Origin: CACEUX01 sp964404235
GTDB lineage: Bacteria > Fidelibacterota > Marinisomatia > Marinisomatales > UBA1611
Length of the DNA stretch: 43,093 bases
Reading direction: 5' to 3'
Assembly (NCBI GenBank): GCA_964404235.1
Contig: CAYOJL010000008.1
Coordinates: 1 to 43,093, forward strand
Positions within the stretch are counted from its first letter, which is position 1, and every line of letters begins with the position of its first letter. A program made the position numbers and the translations under genes. Shown piece by piece: positions 34,933 through 43,093 of the stretch. Below the pieces are notes generated by a model. The model was not told where the DNA came from, made no database searches, and saw only the letters and a list, made by a program, of their open reading frames with translations.

Positions 34933-37287
34933 TTATTTCAAATAGATCATTTTCTTTGTATCACGAAACTCGTCAGATTCAATGGTATAAAAATACATAC
35001 CAGCTGAGACCGATTCACCTTTATCATTGGTTGCATCCCAATGAACTGATCTAAAACCGGCTTCTTTTTTAGAAGAGATCAATGTCTTTACTTTCCTTCC
35101 CATCAGATCATAAATGACCAGTGTTACAAAACCTTTTTTCGGTAAAGCATATTTAATTGTTGTCTGAGGATTAAAAGGATTTGGGAATGCTCCATTGAGT
35201 ATGTATTCTGTTGGTAAAGTGCTTCCAATGGTACCTAGTGTTTCAATGTTTATTGAAAAGTTATCTTCCCAATAATCATTTTCACCTGTATAGATATGTA
35301 CATTGATCAATACAGTAGAATCTGCATTACATTCATTATTCAATGTAGCTACAAAAAAATAACCACCGGAACCAATGGAATCTCCAGGTGCAATATCACC
35401 AAGAGAAAAAAGGTCATCTGAAAAATTGTCAATGCAGGACATATTCTCTGGCTCAAATGATACAGATACATCTGATACACTATGAGATAGACTATGATTT
35501 TCTACAATAAACTCCATTATAACATTGCCATCAGGATGTGCAGTTGTTTCACCTACCATTGAAACGGTCAAGGGCCCTACACTGGTAAAACTCTGAATAT
35601 TCTCATAGTATAAGGTGTCATTATCAGCATTATTTATCATTTGAAGATCCACATTGAAATATGACTCAGACCCTGGTACCCAATATGCAGACCATGAACC
35701 ATTACTTTCCTCTAATTCAACCTCTACCTGTTCACCATTATTCATATCCTCAATATATGCATTGATGATCGGCTGATCAACATCGCCTACAATTTCAGTA
35801 CTTATCATAACACTGTCTTGCAATGGAGCTACATAAGATGGCTCAACCGCCATATTCATTAGCCCTGACCCAGAAACCTCAAAAATGATAAATGTCATAG
35901 CCCCTGTCTCCCCACGATCATCTGTTGCAGACACACCTATAACATCAAGTCCATTAAAATCCATTGGAGCGGTATATTCAAATTTTCTACTCCGTCCGCC
36001 ATGTAGCTCTATTGTTCCTCCATTATTTGGCTCACTCTCAAGATTGAACCAAAAAGGATCGCCGTCATCTGTAGCTGTAAATTCTCCTGTAACTGTCTCT
36101 CCAAGTTCTACGCTGATCTGCTGGAAATCTACACTGGGATCCTGATTGGGTATTTCATCACAAACAAAGTTCTTCACAGCTAAAAGATCACTATTGATAT
36201 AGATCTCTTCGGTCCAATCCCCAAGTGCATCTTCATCGTCATCCCAGTAACCCCAGGAATACCAGAATGAAGTAGTATAGAATTCAAATCCTTGATACCA
36301 ATAATAGGTGTTTCCGGGAACCCAGATGAATTCATCAACTAATTCGCCATCACGATAGAACTTTTGCTTTAAAGTGTCAGTATCATAAAGATTTCTGATC
36401 CAGCCACCTGACAAAAAGAATTCACCAGGATTTATATGTTTTATATCAGGAAGATTCTCACTAAATATATAATCCATTGCATCTTGACTTCCATTGACCG
36501 GATAAGATGTTGTTAAATGGAACAATAATTCGTGTTCATAGGCACTAGTATCACCAATAAAAGGTAACTGTTCATCCCACATAGACGGGCCATCACCACA
36601 CTGCCCTTCCCAAGGGTCTTTAAAATTTCCACTTGCGCCCTCTACTTCAAAATGTAGATGTGGTCCAGAAGAGATACCAGAACTACCAACAAATCCTAGA
36701 GTATCACCAGTTTCTACCGTATCGCCAGTTGCAACTGCCACAGAATTTTTCTTCATATGCCAATACCATGCAGAGGTTCCATCGGAATGTGAAACAATAA
36801 CACCATTTGCTATAGCGCCATTTTGCCAATATAAATGTCTGTCAAATTCCCCGTCATGGCTATAACTGACAACACCAGGAGCAGCAGCTAAAATAGGTGT
36901 ATTCATCTCATCCATATAATAGAACCCACATATACCCATATCAGTGCCCTGATGACCATCATATGTTGCATAATTACAATTATAATCTAGTATCCACCCA
37001 ACATTTGCATTCTGGTCCACATAATTAAAAATATGATGACGAACGCTATCATTTATATTGACCATTCCCCCATTACCAATAGGGTCTTGAAATAAGATCG
37101 TATCGCGTACAGACCCATGGTCTACTTCAATTCTATTTTCTCTCACAAAGGATCGTTCTTGCTCAGAAATACATTTTAAATTGATTGATTGCTCTCTCTG
37201 ATGCGGACCACCGCCAAAGTTAAGATCTCTTGGTTGCCCGATAAGAATGGTTCCTAATAAAATAAAAATCATAATGATCTTATTCAT
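34933..37287 (-). CDS. M23-family (LytM-type) metallopeptidase with T9SS sorting domain
   Basis: The 784-residue protein has a signal peptide (MNKIIMIFILLGTILIG). The M23 domain occupies residues about 95-220: His112 and Asp116 (DGHQGTDMG), His177 (WYWHM) and His210-x-His212 (GPHLHFEVE), the complete zinc and catalytic set. Such enzymes cut peptidoglycan cross-links or Gly-rich peptides. A cadherin/Ig-like piece follows (SVDFQQISVELGETVTGEF) and the last 85 residues are a T9SS type A domain (FPNPFNPQTTIKYALP, ending TKKMIYLK). Being a T9SS cargo, it acts outside the cell or at the surface, possibly on the walls of other bacteria; this is inference. It heads the cyclase/MORN operon. A CAAGGA precedes the ATG. 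Confidence 0.9.
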   Translation of the reverse strand: MNKIIMIFILLGTILIGQPRDLNFGGGPHQREQSINLKCISEQERSFVRENRIEVDHGSVRDTILFQDPIGNGGMVNINDSVRHHIFNYVDQNANVGWILDYNCNYATYDGHQGTDMGICGFYYMDEMNTPILAAAPGVVSYSHDGEFDRHLYWQNGAIANGVIVSHSDGTSAWYWHMKKNSVAVATGDTVETGDTLGFVGSSGISSGPHLHFEVEGASGNFKDPWEGQCGDGPSMWDEQLPFIGDTSAYEHELLFHLTTSYPVNGSQDAMDYIFSENLPDIKHINPGEFFLSGGWIRNLYDTDTLKQKFYRDGELVDEFIWVPGNTYYWYQGFEFYTTSFWYSWGYWDDDEDALGDWTEEIYINSDLLAVKNFVCDEIPNQDPSVDFQQISVELGETVTGEFTATDDGDPFWFNLESEPNNGGTIELHGGRSRKFEYTAPMDFNGLDVIGVSATDDRGETGAMTFIIFEVSGSGLMNMAVEPSYVAPLQDSVMISTEIVGDVDQPIINAYIEDMNNGEQVEVELEESNGSWSAYWVPGSESYFNVDLQMINNADNDTLYYENIQSFTSVGPLTVSMVGETTAHPDGNVIMEFIVENHSLSHSVSDVSVSFEPENMSCIDNFSDDLFSLGDIAPGDSIGSGGYFFVATLNNECNADSTVLINVHIYTGENDYWEDNFSINIETLGTIGSTLPTEYILNGAFPNPFNPQTTIKYALPKKGFVTLVIYDLMGRKVKTLISSKKEAGFRSVHWDATNDKGESVSAGMYFYTIESDEFRDTKKMIYLK

Positions 37288-37393
37288 ATCTATTCCTTGA
37301 TTTCACCCGTAGTAGTAAAAGTAATATTTATAACGAATACAATAATTTAATGATATATCTTTGGAATTGACCAATAATAGGTAAAACATATTA

Positions 37394-38602
37394 TCATATT
37401 AGATCAGCTGCATTTAGACCGGAAATGATCGCACCTTCTATACTACCATTGGTTACTTGTTCACCAGATATTATTATACCATCTTGAATAATTTTTTGTC
37501 TGTCAAAGTGCCCAACTGGTTGTTTAATGGTTGCTTTTGTTATATTCAAAGTCCTAAGAAAATCAAATGATCCCGGTTCCCCGCCATAATAATTTGATAA
37601 TCGCTTTTGTATATTTTTAATTAGCTCTATATCATTATGATCATATTCTAGAATAGTTATAGATATTAAATGAGAAAGGCCATCAGAGTAAGCACTTGAG
37701 ATACTAGAAGGGATAGCTATATTGTTTATTAGATCATCTTCTGGGAAGAGGTGTATATAGTCTCCATTTTCAATTTCATTTTCTGTAGCAAAATAGATCG
37801 TATTGACCGCATTGTATTCATACTTGATATTTTCAGCCAAAGTACTGCTCTCACCAGTAAGGACTATATTCTCACCTTTAATAATATCTCCATCATCAAA
37901 TATGATCTTTTTCTCATCTTCTATCTTTATAGCAGTCTTTCCCATCATTACACGTTCACGATCTATTTTACTCATTAATTGTTCAGGTATGGCCTGCATA
38001 CCCTTTTGTGGTAAGGATGCTAGTCCATTATTAAAATTTGAGAAAACATATTTAAAGAACTTAGATGATGTATCAAGCTTATTTTCTAAAAAGATCCCTG
38101 AGAAAAATGGCATAAAAAAATATTTTATGAACTTTTCTGAGAAACCATATTGCTCTAAAAATTCTAAGGTAGATATATCCTCTGCTCCATCATCTTCAAT
38201 TTTGTAATTAGATAAAGAGTTTTTAAGGGCTAATATCTTAATATTATCTGATACTGTAGTAAGACTTGAGAATATTGTAGAAAACACCTTAGATATATCC
38301 CTAAGTGGGTCTGATATGATCTGAAATGAATTCCCATAATGCACAGCCGCACCAGGCTTAAAATATTTTAGATTCAATTCATCTAGATCTAAGAAACTAT
38401 TAGTGGTAACATAGGCAGAATTATATACTTGAAAACCCAGATCAAATATATAGCCATCCTCATAGATAGATCCAAGCCTTCCACCAATCCTATTAGAACG
38501 TTCTATAAGTAAATATTCTCTACCTAATTGTTGGCATTTTAATGCGCAGGCTAATCCAGCTGGACCTGCTCCAAGAATAATAATATCTGAATGGTACACC
38601 AC
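37394..38602 (-). CDS. FAD-dependent amine-oxidase/phytoene-desaturase-like oxidoreductase
   Basis: The 402-residue protein has the FAD-binding Rossmann motif at its N-terminus (DIIILGAGPAGLACALKC, Gly11-Gly16), the ERSNRIGGRLGS loop that holds the FAD pyrophosphate, and a C-terminal FAD motif (IISGEQVTNGSIEGAIISG). This is the NAD(P)/FAD amino-oxidase superfamily, which includes protoporphyrinogen oxidase, carotenoid desaturases and other enzymes; the substrate is unclear. No signal peptide. The start is GTG at 38602. It begins 21 nt after the cupin gene, so the two are likely one transcript. Confidence 0.85.
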   Translation of the reverse strand: MVYHSDIIILGAGPAGLACALKCQQLGREYLLIERSNRIGGRLGSIYEDGYIFDLGFQVYNSAYVTTNSFLDLDELNLKYFKPGAAVHYGNSFQIISDPLRDISKVFSTIFSSLTTVSDNIKILALKNSLSNYKIEDDGAEDISTLEFLEQYGFSEKFIKYFFMPFFSGIFLENKLDTSSKFFKYVFSNFNNGLASLPQKGMQAIPEQLMSKIDRERVMMGKTAIKIEDEKKIIFDDGDIIKGENIVLTGESSTLAENIKYEYNAVNTIYFATENEIENGDYIHLFPEDDLINNIAIPSSISSAYSDGLSHLISITILEYDHNDIELIKNIQKRLSNYYGGEPGSFDFLRTLNITKATIKQPVGHFDRQKIIQDGIIISGEQVTNGSIEGAIISGLNAADLI

Positions 38603-38623
38603 AGGGGATGATACACTAAATAT

Positions 38624-39112
38624 TCAATGGTCTTTTAATTTGGATATAAAATGGTCATATTCCTCACCAAGGTGTACATAGCATCTGACCCATGGGTGCA
38701 TTATGCCATCTGCATCTTTCAAAAACTGCCATACATGGCCGGCTCCCTCAAGGTCATCTGCTAAAAGAATATCGCCTCGACGAATGATAGTTAGATGCTC
38801 ACTATCCATACTCTCAACATCACAACTTTTAAACTCTAAATAACCATCAAGAGTTATAACTAACTGTCTTCTGGGTGCTGTATGAGCTAGCTTGGGACCT
38901 TCACCCTCACTCTGATCAGGAACAGGGGTCACTGCAAATTGCATCTTTATATCTCCAGAATTATCATCAAGTATCTGATTGACAAAGAGACTGGAAAATA
39001 AACCAACCGATCCCAGGCCTGATTTTGGTTCAAGAGGTAAAACCATTTTTTTGAATCTAGTATGGTTGCTTTCATCTGTGAACATATGAGTAATAGATAG
39101 ATCAGAATCCAT
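38624..39112 (-). CDS. Cupin-fold protein of unknown function
   Basis: The 162-residue protein has a central cupin-like core: HTAPRRQLVITLDGYLEF (strand, His near 78), a spaced LTIIRRGDILLADDLEGAGHVW segment, and a final RCYVHLG strand. The His and Glu/Asp positions could bind a metal, but the match is loose. It has no signal peptide. It is upstream of the FAD oxidoreductase and probably co-transcribed, hinting at shared small-molecule metabolism. I do not recognise a more specific family. Confidence 0.7.
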   Translation of the reverse strand: MDSDLSITHMFTDESNHTRFKKMVLPLEPKSGLGSVGLFSSLFVNQILDDNSGDIKMQFAVTPVPDQSEGEGPKLAHTAPRRQLVITLDGYLEFKSCDVESMDSEHLTIIRRGDILLADDLEGAGHVWQFLKDADGIMHPWVRCYVHLGEEYDHFISKLKDH

Positions 39113-39224
39113 AATTATTCCTTAGATAACAATTTTTGTATGAATAGTTAAATGAAATCTAACCATCATCCCACAAACTAAAAACTACACGAATGCGGGG
39201 TTAGATATTTTAGAAAGGGTAGAT

Positions 39225-41644
39225 TTATTTAAGCAAGATNNNNNNNNNNTCTTTTTCGTGTGCCTAAACTCTCCTGCTTCAATACTATAAAGATATACTC
39301 CTGCTGAAACTGTACGACCAATGCTATTAGTAGCATTCCATTGTATAGACTGCATTCCAGCAGTCCTTATCTCATTGACCAGGTTCTTAACTAGTGATCC
39401 CTTCATATCGTAAATACTTAAAACAACGTAGGAATCTTGTGGCAGATCGTAGCTAAGAGTTGTTACTGGATTAAAAGGATTAGGGTAATTCTGATATAAG
39501 GTTATTTTTTGAGGAATATTTGGTTCCTCATTTGATATAGTCACCATTTCCATGCAGGACTCATCCCTCAATACTCTGAAAAAAAGATCATCAAAATAAC
39601 TATCATTATCTTGACCAGCATTTCTTGTACCAGTTAATGTGAAACGCACGTCTTTTGTGTTAGGTGGTATTGGTAGCACTACGTCAAATTCGGTCCAACT
39701 GCTGTTTAATGTGGTTTGAGTTTCACTAGAACCTGTTTCCGTTCCATTACCATCTATAAAAGTAATGTACATCGCAGGGCGATCACTTCCACCCCAATTG
39801 GATAGGAAACCCCCAAACACTGCAGCTGCTCCACTATCATCAATACAATCAGAAAATTCAGAGATATCAATGGTCTGATAGACCTCAGCATAATCACTTT
39901 CTGTACAAAGACCTCCTACGCAAAAATAATATTCGCCAGAATGTGGAACGATACCATTACACTCGTACTCTTCTAATGACTCAAATATACCTTCCGCAAC
40001 GATCCAGTTTGATGTTCCATTCTCAGCCCCTGGATTTAACAATAGGTTTGGTGTATATAGGGATTGAGTCGTTGTAAAAGAACGTGGTTCAGACCATTCA
40101 CTCCATTGCAGACCCTTATCTCTGTATCTAACACGCCAGCAATATTCCATTTCACCATCCAGACCAGTTATTAGTTCGTTGCTAAGACTATTCCCTTCTT
40201 GTGTATTCGTACCATAATACCAATTCTCATGAGATTCGTAAATGTCTGCAACAGGAAACTCAAAATCACCACAATCAGTAGAGATCTGCCATTGTGAGAA
40301 ACCATGTTCATCATTATCTGGATCGGAAAATTCACTTGCCCATAACCATATGAAATCTGGTGGTACCTCATCACCTAATGGATAGACTGGATCAGGAGTC
40401 ATAGGAGAATTATTATACATCCGGATCGTGAACTCATCCCTTACTACATTATCTAATGGCTGATAATCATCACCTCTACTGATACGTTTTAAAGTGAATT
40501 TTGGATCTGATCCTGCTTCAACATCTAATACAACAAAACCCCACTCATCCTGGGAAACAGAATACTCAGGGTAATCTGCTTGTAGATATTCACCCCAATA
40601 ATCTATTGCACCTCCTGCTGTGGCAACATTTACCATTGCATGGGTATGGTCAATGGACTGTCCTCTTGAATATCCATGCGTATGACCAAAAAAGTGTATA
40701 CTGGGTTTACCACAATCACTTGTGAACTGTTCTAATAATTCAACCACATCACCTGTGAAACTGGTCTCTCCAGGAACCCACAACTCTGACCTGTGAGGAT
40801 GGTGTAACTGTGCAAAAACAAAATCAATATTTGGGTCATTGCAGGAAGAATTCAATACATTCTCTAACCAGTTTAATTGTACTGCTAATTGATAATTCCA
40901 GTTTGAATTGAGACCAATAACACGAACATTAGAAAAGTCAGCCCACCACCAATGCTCCTCATAACCAGGGGTCCCATTTTCTGGTAGGTTGAAATATGAA
41001 AAATAATATGATGAATTATTTTCATGATTGCCTAGAACTGGATATAAAGGGATATGAGAAAAAAGTGGTTCAGAGGGGCCAAAAAAATGACCACTCCATT
41101 CTGTATGATTGATCCCATTATCTACTAGATCACCGGGTATGAGGACCAGATCCAAGGCATCAGTTAATAATAAAGTATCGCTTATATCAAGATATGAGAA
41201 TATCCCTTGATTGATGATCTCCTGAAATTTATTAAAATTACTATAATCCTTTTGCATATCACTCATAGCTATTACTCTGAGAGATGATTCAAATTCTGAT
41301 CCTATGGGCGTGACAAAGTCAAATATATCAGATTCCAATTCTCCGGTTACAACTTTATAATAATATCTAGTATTCTGATCCAGATCGGTCAAATGGACAT
41401 CATGTATATAATAGCTATTAATGCTATTTTCAGCATCACCAGTAGCTGTATATCCAAGGTTAGTGGTTTCACCCCAATGAACTGTAGACTCATCATCAGA
41501 TGTGGTCTCCCACATGATATGGATCGATGAAGGTGTTACATTCTGTAAATAGGGTTTAACGTTGAAATTTTGAGAATAAACATTACTAAAGAAAATTATT
41601 GCTAATGAATAGTGTGAAAATAAATATCTAATGCTAGTAATCAT
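39225..41644 (-). CDS. Secreted purple-acid-phosphatase-like metallophosphoesterase with T9SS domain, interrupted by an assembly gap
   Basis: I start at ATG 41644; a TTG 9 nt upstream is less likely. The signal peptide (YLFSHYSLAIIFFSNVYS) is followed by an N-terminal FN3 domain (PYLQNVTPSSIHIMWETT). The metallophosphoesterase core shows MSDMQ (about 128-132), IPGDLVDNG (Asp172), VLGNHEN (His207), LHHPH (about 281) and GHTHG (about 320). The first motif has Gln where His is usual. A carbohydrate-binding-like jelly roll and T9SS domain (YPNPFNPVTTLSYDLP) follow. The frame runs into ten N at 39240-39249. Read directly it goes out of frame. If the gap is short by a missing TG, the end becomes KKMILLK and a TAA at 39225-39227, exactly like the other T9SS ends here. 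I take that as the true stop. Confidence 0.8.
39240..39249. other. Assembly gap (ten N)
   Basis: Ten N interrupt the last codons of the metallophosphoesterase gene. Ten is a common placeholder for a gap of unknown size. The flanks join to a normal T9SS tail only if the real missing length is 2 modulo 3. Confidence 0.95.
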
Positions 41645-41670
41645 GACGGTCAATCATTAACAAAAATATC

Positions 41671-42858
41671 TCAGATCTTTAATTGGATCTTTACCCTTTT
41701 CAAGCTCCATGCAATAGCGATAATTATAAAAGAATAAAGTATGGATTTTAAAAGTCCTATCAGACCTGTTGTAAAGAATAATGGTAATTGAATCCCTAAA
41801 ATAGTTCTAAAGCTATTATAGAAATAAGGTATCAGGTAACACATCAATGTTGCAGTACCAGCTATCTTTATTGGCTCATACCAGTTCATCTTTCCTTTAA
41901 CATCAATGATCCAATGTAAGAGCACATAAAGAAATAATGCAGTTGACATAGAGATCAGTATCCATGTAACTGTTCCACTGATCTTACTGATTATAAAAAA
42001 TTGTTTAAGATAAAGACCTCCAATAAGTGAGGCTAATCCCATACCAAGAAGTATAGTATATAGATCCTTAATATTATCTCTATCTTTGTATTTCATTAAA
42101 ACCAACGATGTAATAATACCCCCAAATGTCAGTGCCTGCAGACCTCCACTCCCAGGGATCCAATCTTTGCTTTGCCATGAGAAAATATTATAGCCTATAC
42201 CACTACTGCTTAGAACATTCAGTCCAAGACAAACACCAAATGCTATTATTGCTCCTGACAGAGAACGTCTAAAAAGAAAATAACTAGATGCTGCTATAAA
42301 ATAAGACCATCCAATCAGACCAAGGATACCCCACCAATGCGTACTGAAACCCAAAGGATCACCGCTATAACTTTTGCCTTTATAGATCAAAAGCGAACCT
42401 ATTAGTATCAGCATGCCAATAATAGGTAAACCTTTATAGAGTATATTCTCACCAGAAATAGACTTGGGGTATATATTCCAGATCATAAAAAATGCAGTCG
42501 TACACATGATCACGAAATATGGTTTTGAGATCAGAGAACTTTCATGGTTATACATTTCCATATTCATATGGAAAAGTCCCATAATAAGTAGTGCGATCGA
42601 CCGAAAGATGATATGTTTCCAAACTTCATGATCTGTCTCACCTTTTCTTAAACGATCATCAAAAGAAAATGGTATGGACATCCCCATTACAAAAAGGAAC
42701 CAGGGAAAGATCAGATCCGAAAATCCAAGATAATCCTCTCCAGAGACTGCATGCTTCAACCACTTAGGAATCGCATTAAGGGTCCAAAAATCATTTACCC
42801 ATATCATGAGAAACATGGTTACTCCCCTGAATACATCAATCGAGAGAATTCTGTTCAT
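41671..42858 (-). CDS. DUF5009/HGSNAT-like membrane acyltransferase
   Basis: The 395-residue polytopic protein has about 10-11 transmembrane segments. Its N-terminus RILSIDVFRGVTMFLMIWVN and LGFSDLIFPWFLFVMGMSI match the COG4299/DUF5009 family, bacterial homologues of heparan-alpha-glucosaminide N-acetyltransferase that move acetyl groups across the membrane onto sugars. The family also has ThWWGILGLIGW-like segments, seen here (THWWGILGLIGWSY). The exact acceptor is unknown; cell-envelope or imported amino-sugars are plausible. It is 26 nt from the phosphoesterase start and 16 nt from the MazG-like gene, so all three may form one operon. Confidence 0.88.
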   Translation of the reverse strand: MNRILSIDVFRGVTMFLMIWVNDFWTLNAIPKWLKHAVSGEDYLGFSDLIFPWFLFVMGMSIPFSFDDRLRKGETDHEVWKHIIFRSIALLIMGLFHMNMEMYNHESSLISKPYFVIMCTTAFFMIWNIYPKSISGENILYKGLPIIGMLILIGSLLIYKGKSYSGDPLGFSTHWWGILGLIGWSYFIAASSYFLFRRSLSGAIIAFGVCLGLNVLSSSGIGYNIFSWQSKDWIPGSGGLQALTFGGIITSLVLMKYKDRDNIKDLYTILLGMGLASLIGGLYLKQFFIISKISGTVTWILISMSTALFLYVLLHWIIDVKGKMNWYEPIKIAGTATLMCYLIPYFYNSFRTILGIQLPLFFTTGLIGLLKSILYSFIIIAIAWSLKRVKIQLKI

Positions 42859-42874
42859 GCTATATCACAAGCAA

Positions 42875-43093
42875 TTAAAAATGACCCTTGAATTTATGTG
42901 CTGGATATTTCTTTATATTTTTTTCCATCTTCTGTTTGATCGCACTTGATATATCGATATTATTTCTATTACAAAATACAATAGCATATATCATTATGTC
43001 AGCGATCTCATCGATTGCATTTTCTCTCGTCTCCCCTGCTTTCATTACCTCTTTTGCCTCTTCCAATGATAGCCATTGAAATAGTTCCATTAA
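42875..43093 (-). CDS. MazG-like nucleotide pyrophosphohydrolase, 5' end beyond window
   Basis: The frame is open through the right edge, so the N-terminus is missing. The visible part (about 72 residues) has ELFQWLSLEEAKE and the DEIADIMIYAI helix, with acidic residues that bind Mg in the MazG/RS21-C6 dCTP-pyrophosphatase superfamily, and the conserved tail KKYPAHKFKG. Family members are about 110 residues, so roughly a third is outside the window. An in-frame ATG at 43090 is therefore probably internal. These enzymes remove unwanted nucleoside triphosphates. It sits 16 nt upstream of the acyltransferase gene. Confidence 0.85.
   Translation of the reverse strand, partial: LMELFQWLSLEEAKEVMKAGETRENAIDEIADIMIYAIVFCNRNNIDISSAIKQKMEKNIKKYPAHKFKGHF

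Noticed and set aside
39185..39224. C-terminal extension of the metallophosphoesterase past the N gap
   Set aside because: It is out of frame with the flanking T9SS tail and has no similarity to sorting-domain ends; the alternative frame gives the expected KKMILLK end.

Overview
The window is about 43 kb of AT-rich DNA. It looks like a chromosomal segment of a marine bacterium from the FCB group (Bacteroidota/Marinimicrobia-like). The grounds are several secreted proteins with type IX secretion (T9SS) C-terminal domains (PNPFNP motif, final KK-x-I-x-x-K), a PorV-type outer-membrane protein, a TonB-dependent receptor with a CarboxypepD_reg domain, Asp-rich DGIDNDGDG repeats, and a short group-1-like sigma factor without region 1.1. 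The phylum is an inference; there is no rRNA marker. I saw no tRNA, rRNA, CRISPR, IS element or prophage. No gene-free stretch exceeds 300 bases; the longest is 29799-30021.

Layout. 1-1051: secreted DSYGDGWNG-repeat protein, cut by the left edge. 1242-3717: DASS/SLC13 symporter and the sigma factor, separated by a clear intrinsic terminator. 3793-14173 (minus): an envelope operon of TonB-dependent receptor, large surface protein, PorV-like protein, DUF885 lipoprotein peptidase and an exported class II glutamine amidotransferase. 14218-16293: another T9SS cargo. 16452-20240 is the only plus-strand block: a 1055-residue cysteine-containing surface protein followed by a TlpA/thioredoxin-like gene with an in-frame TGA exactly at the first position of its CxxC motif (W-TGA-P-A-C). 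20250-23489: NTF2-like protein, YaaA and HtpG.

23619-29798 (minus) is a tight six-gene operon: DoxX, Tat-exported Gfo/Idh/MocA dehydrogenase, MFS transporter, second Gfo/Idh/MocA enzyme, DUF1080 lipoprotein and Tat-exported TIM-barrel isomerase. It looks like a route that handles glycosides through 3-keto intermediates, with several steps outside the cytoplasm. A Fur-like palindrome overlaps its probable promoter. 30022-37287: Kv-beta-like aldo-keto reductase, MORN-2 repeat protein, nucleotidyl cyclase/TolB-like/TPR protein and an M23 peptidase. 37394-43093: FAD amine-oxidase-like protein, cupin, T9SS-exported metallophosphoesterase (broken by a 10-N assembly gap), a DUF5009/HGSNAT-like membrane acyltransferase and a MazG-like pyrophosphohydrolase cut by the right edge.

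The most exciting item is the candidate selenoprotein at 19674-20240. One UGA replaces a catalytic Cys in an otherwise intact thioredoxin fold. TGA is used as a normal stop elsewhere in the window. A UGCA-GGC-UGCA hairpin with its loop 17 nt after the UGA resembles the upper stem of the E. coli fdhF SECIS. Other notable points are the exported Ntn-type amidotransferase whose nucleophile would be exposed by signal-peptide cleavage, the 95-residue tandem super-repeats of the MORN protein, and two distinct C-terminal sorting-domain classes.
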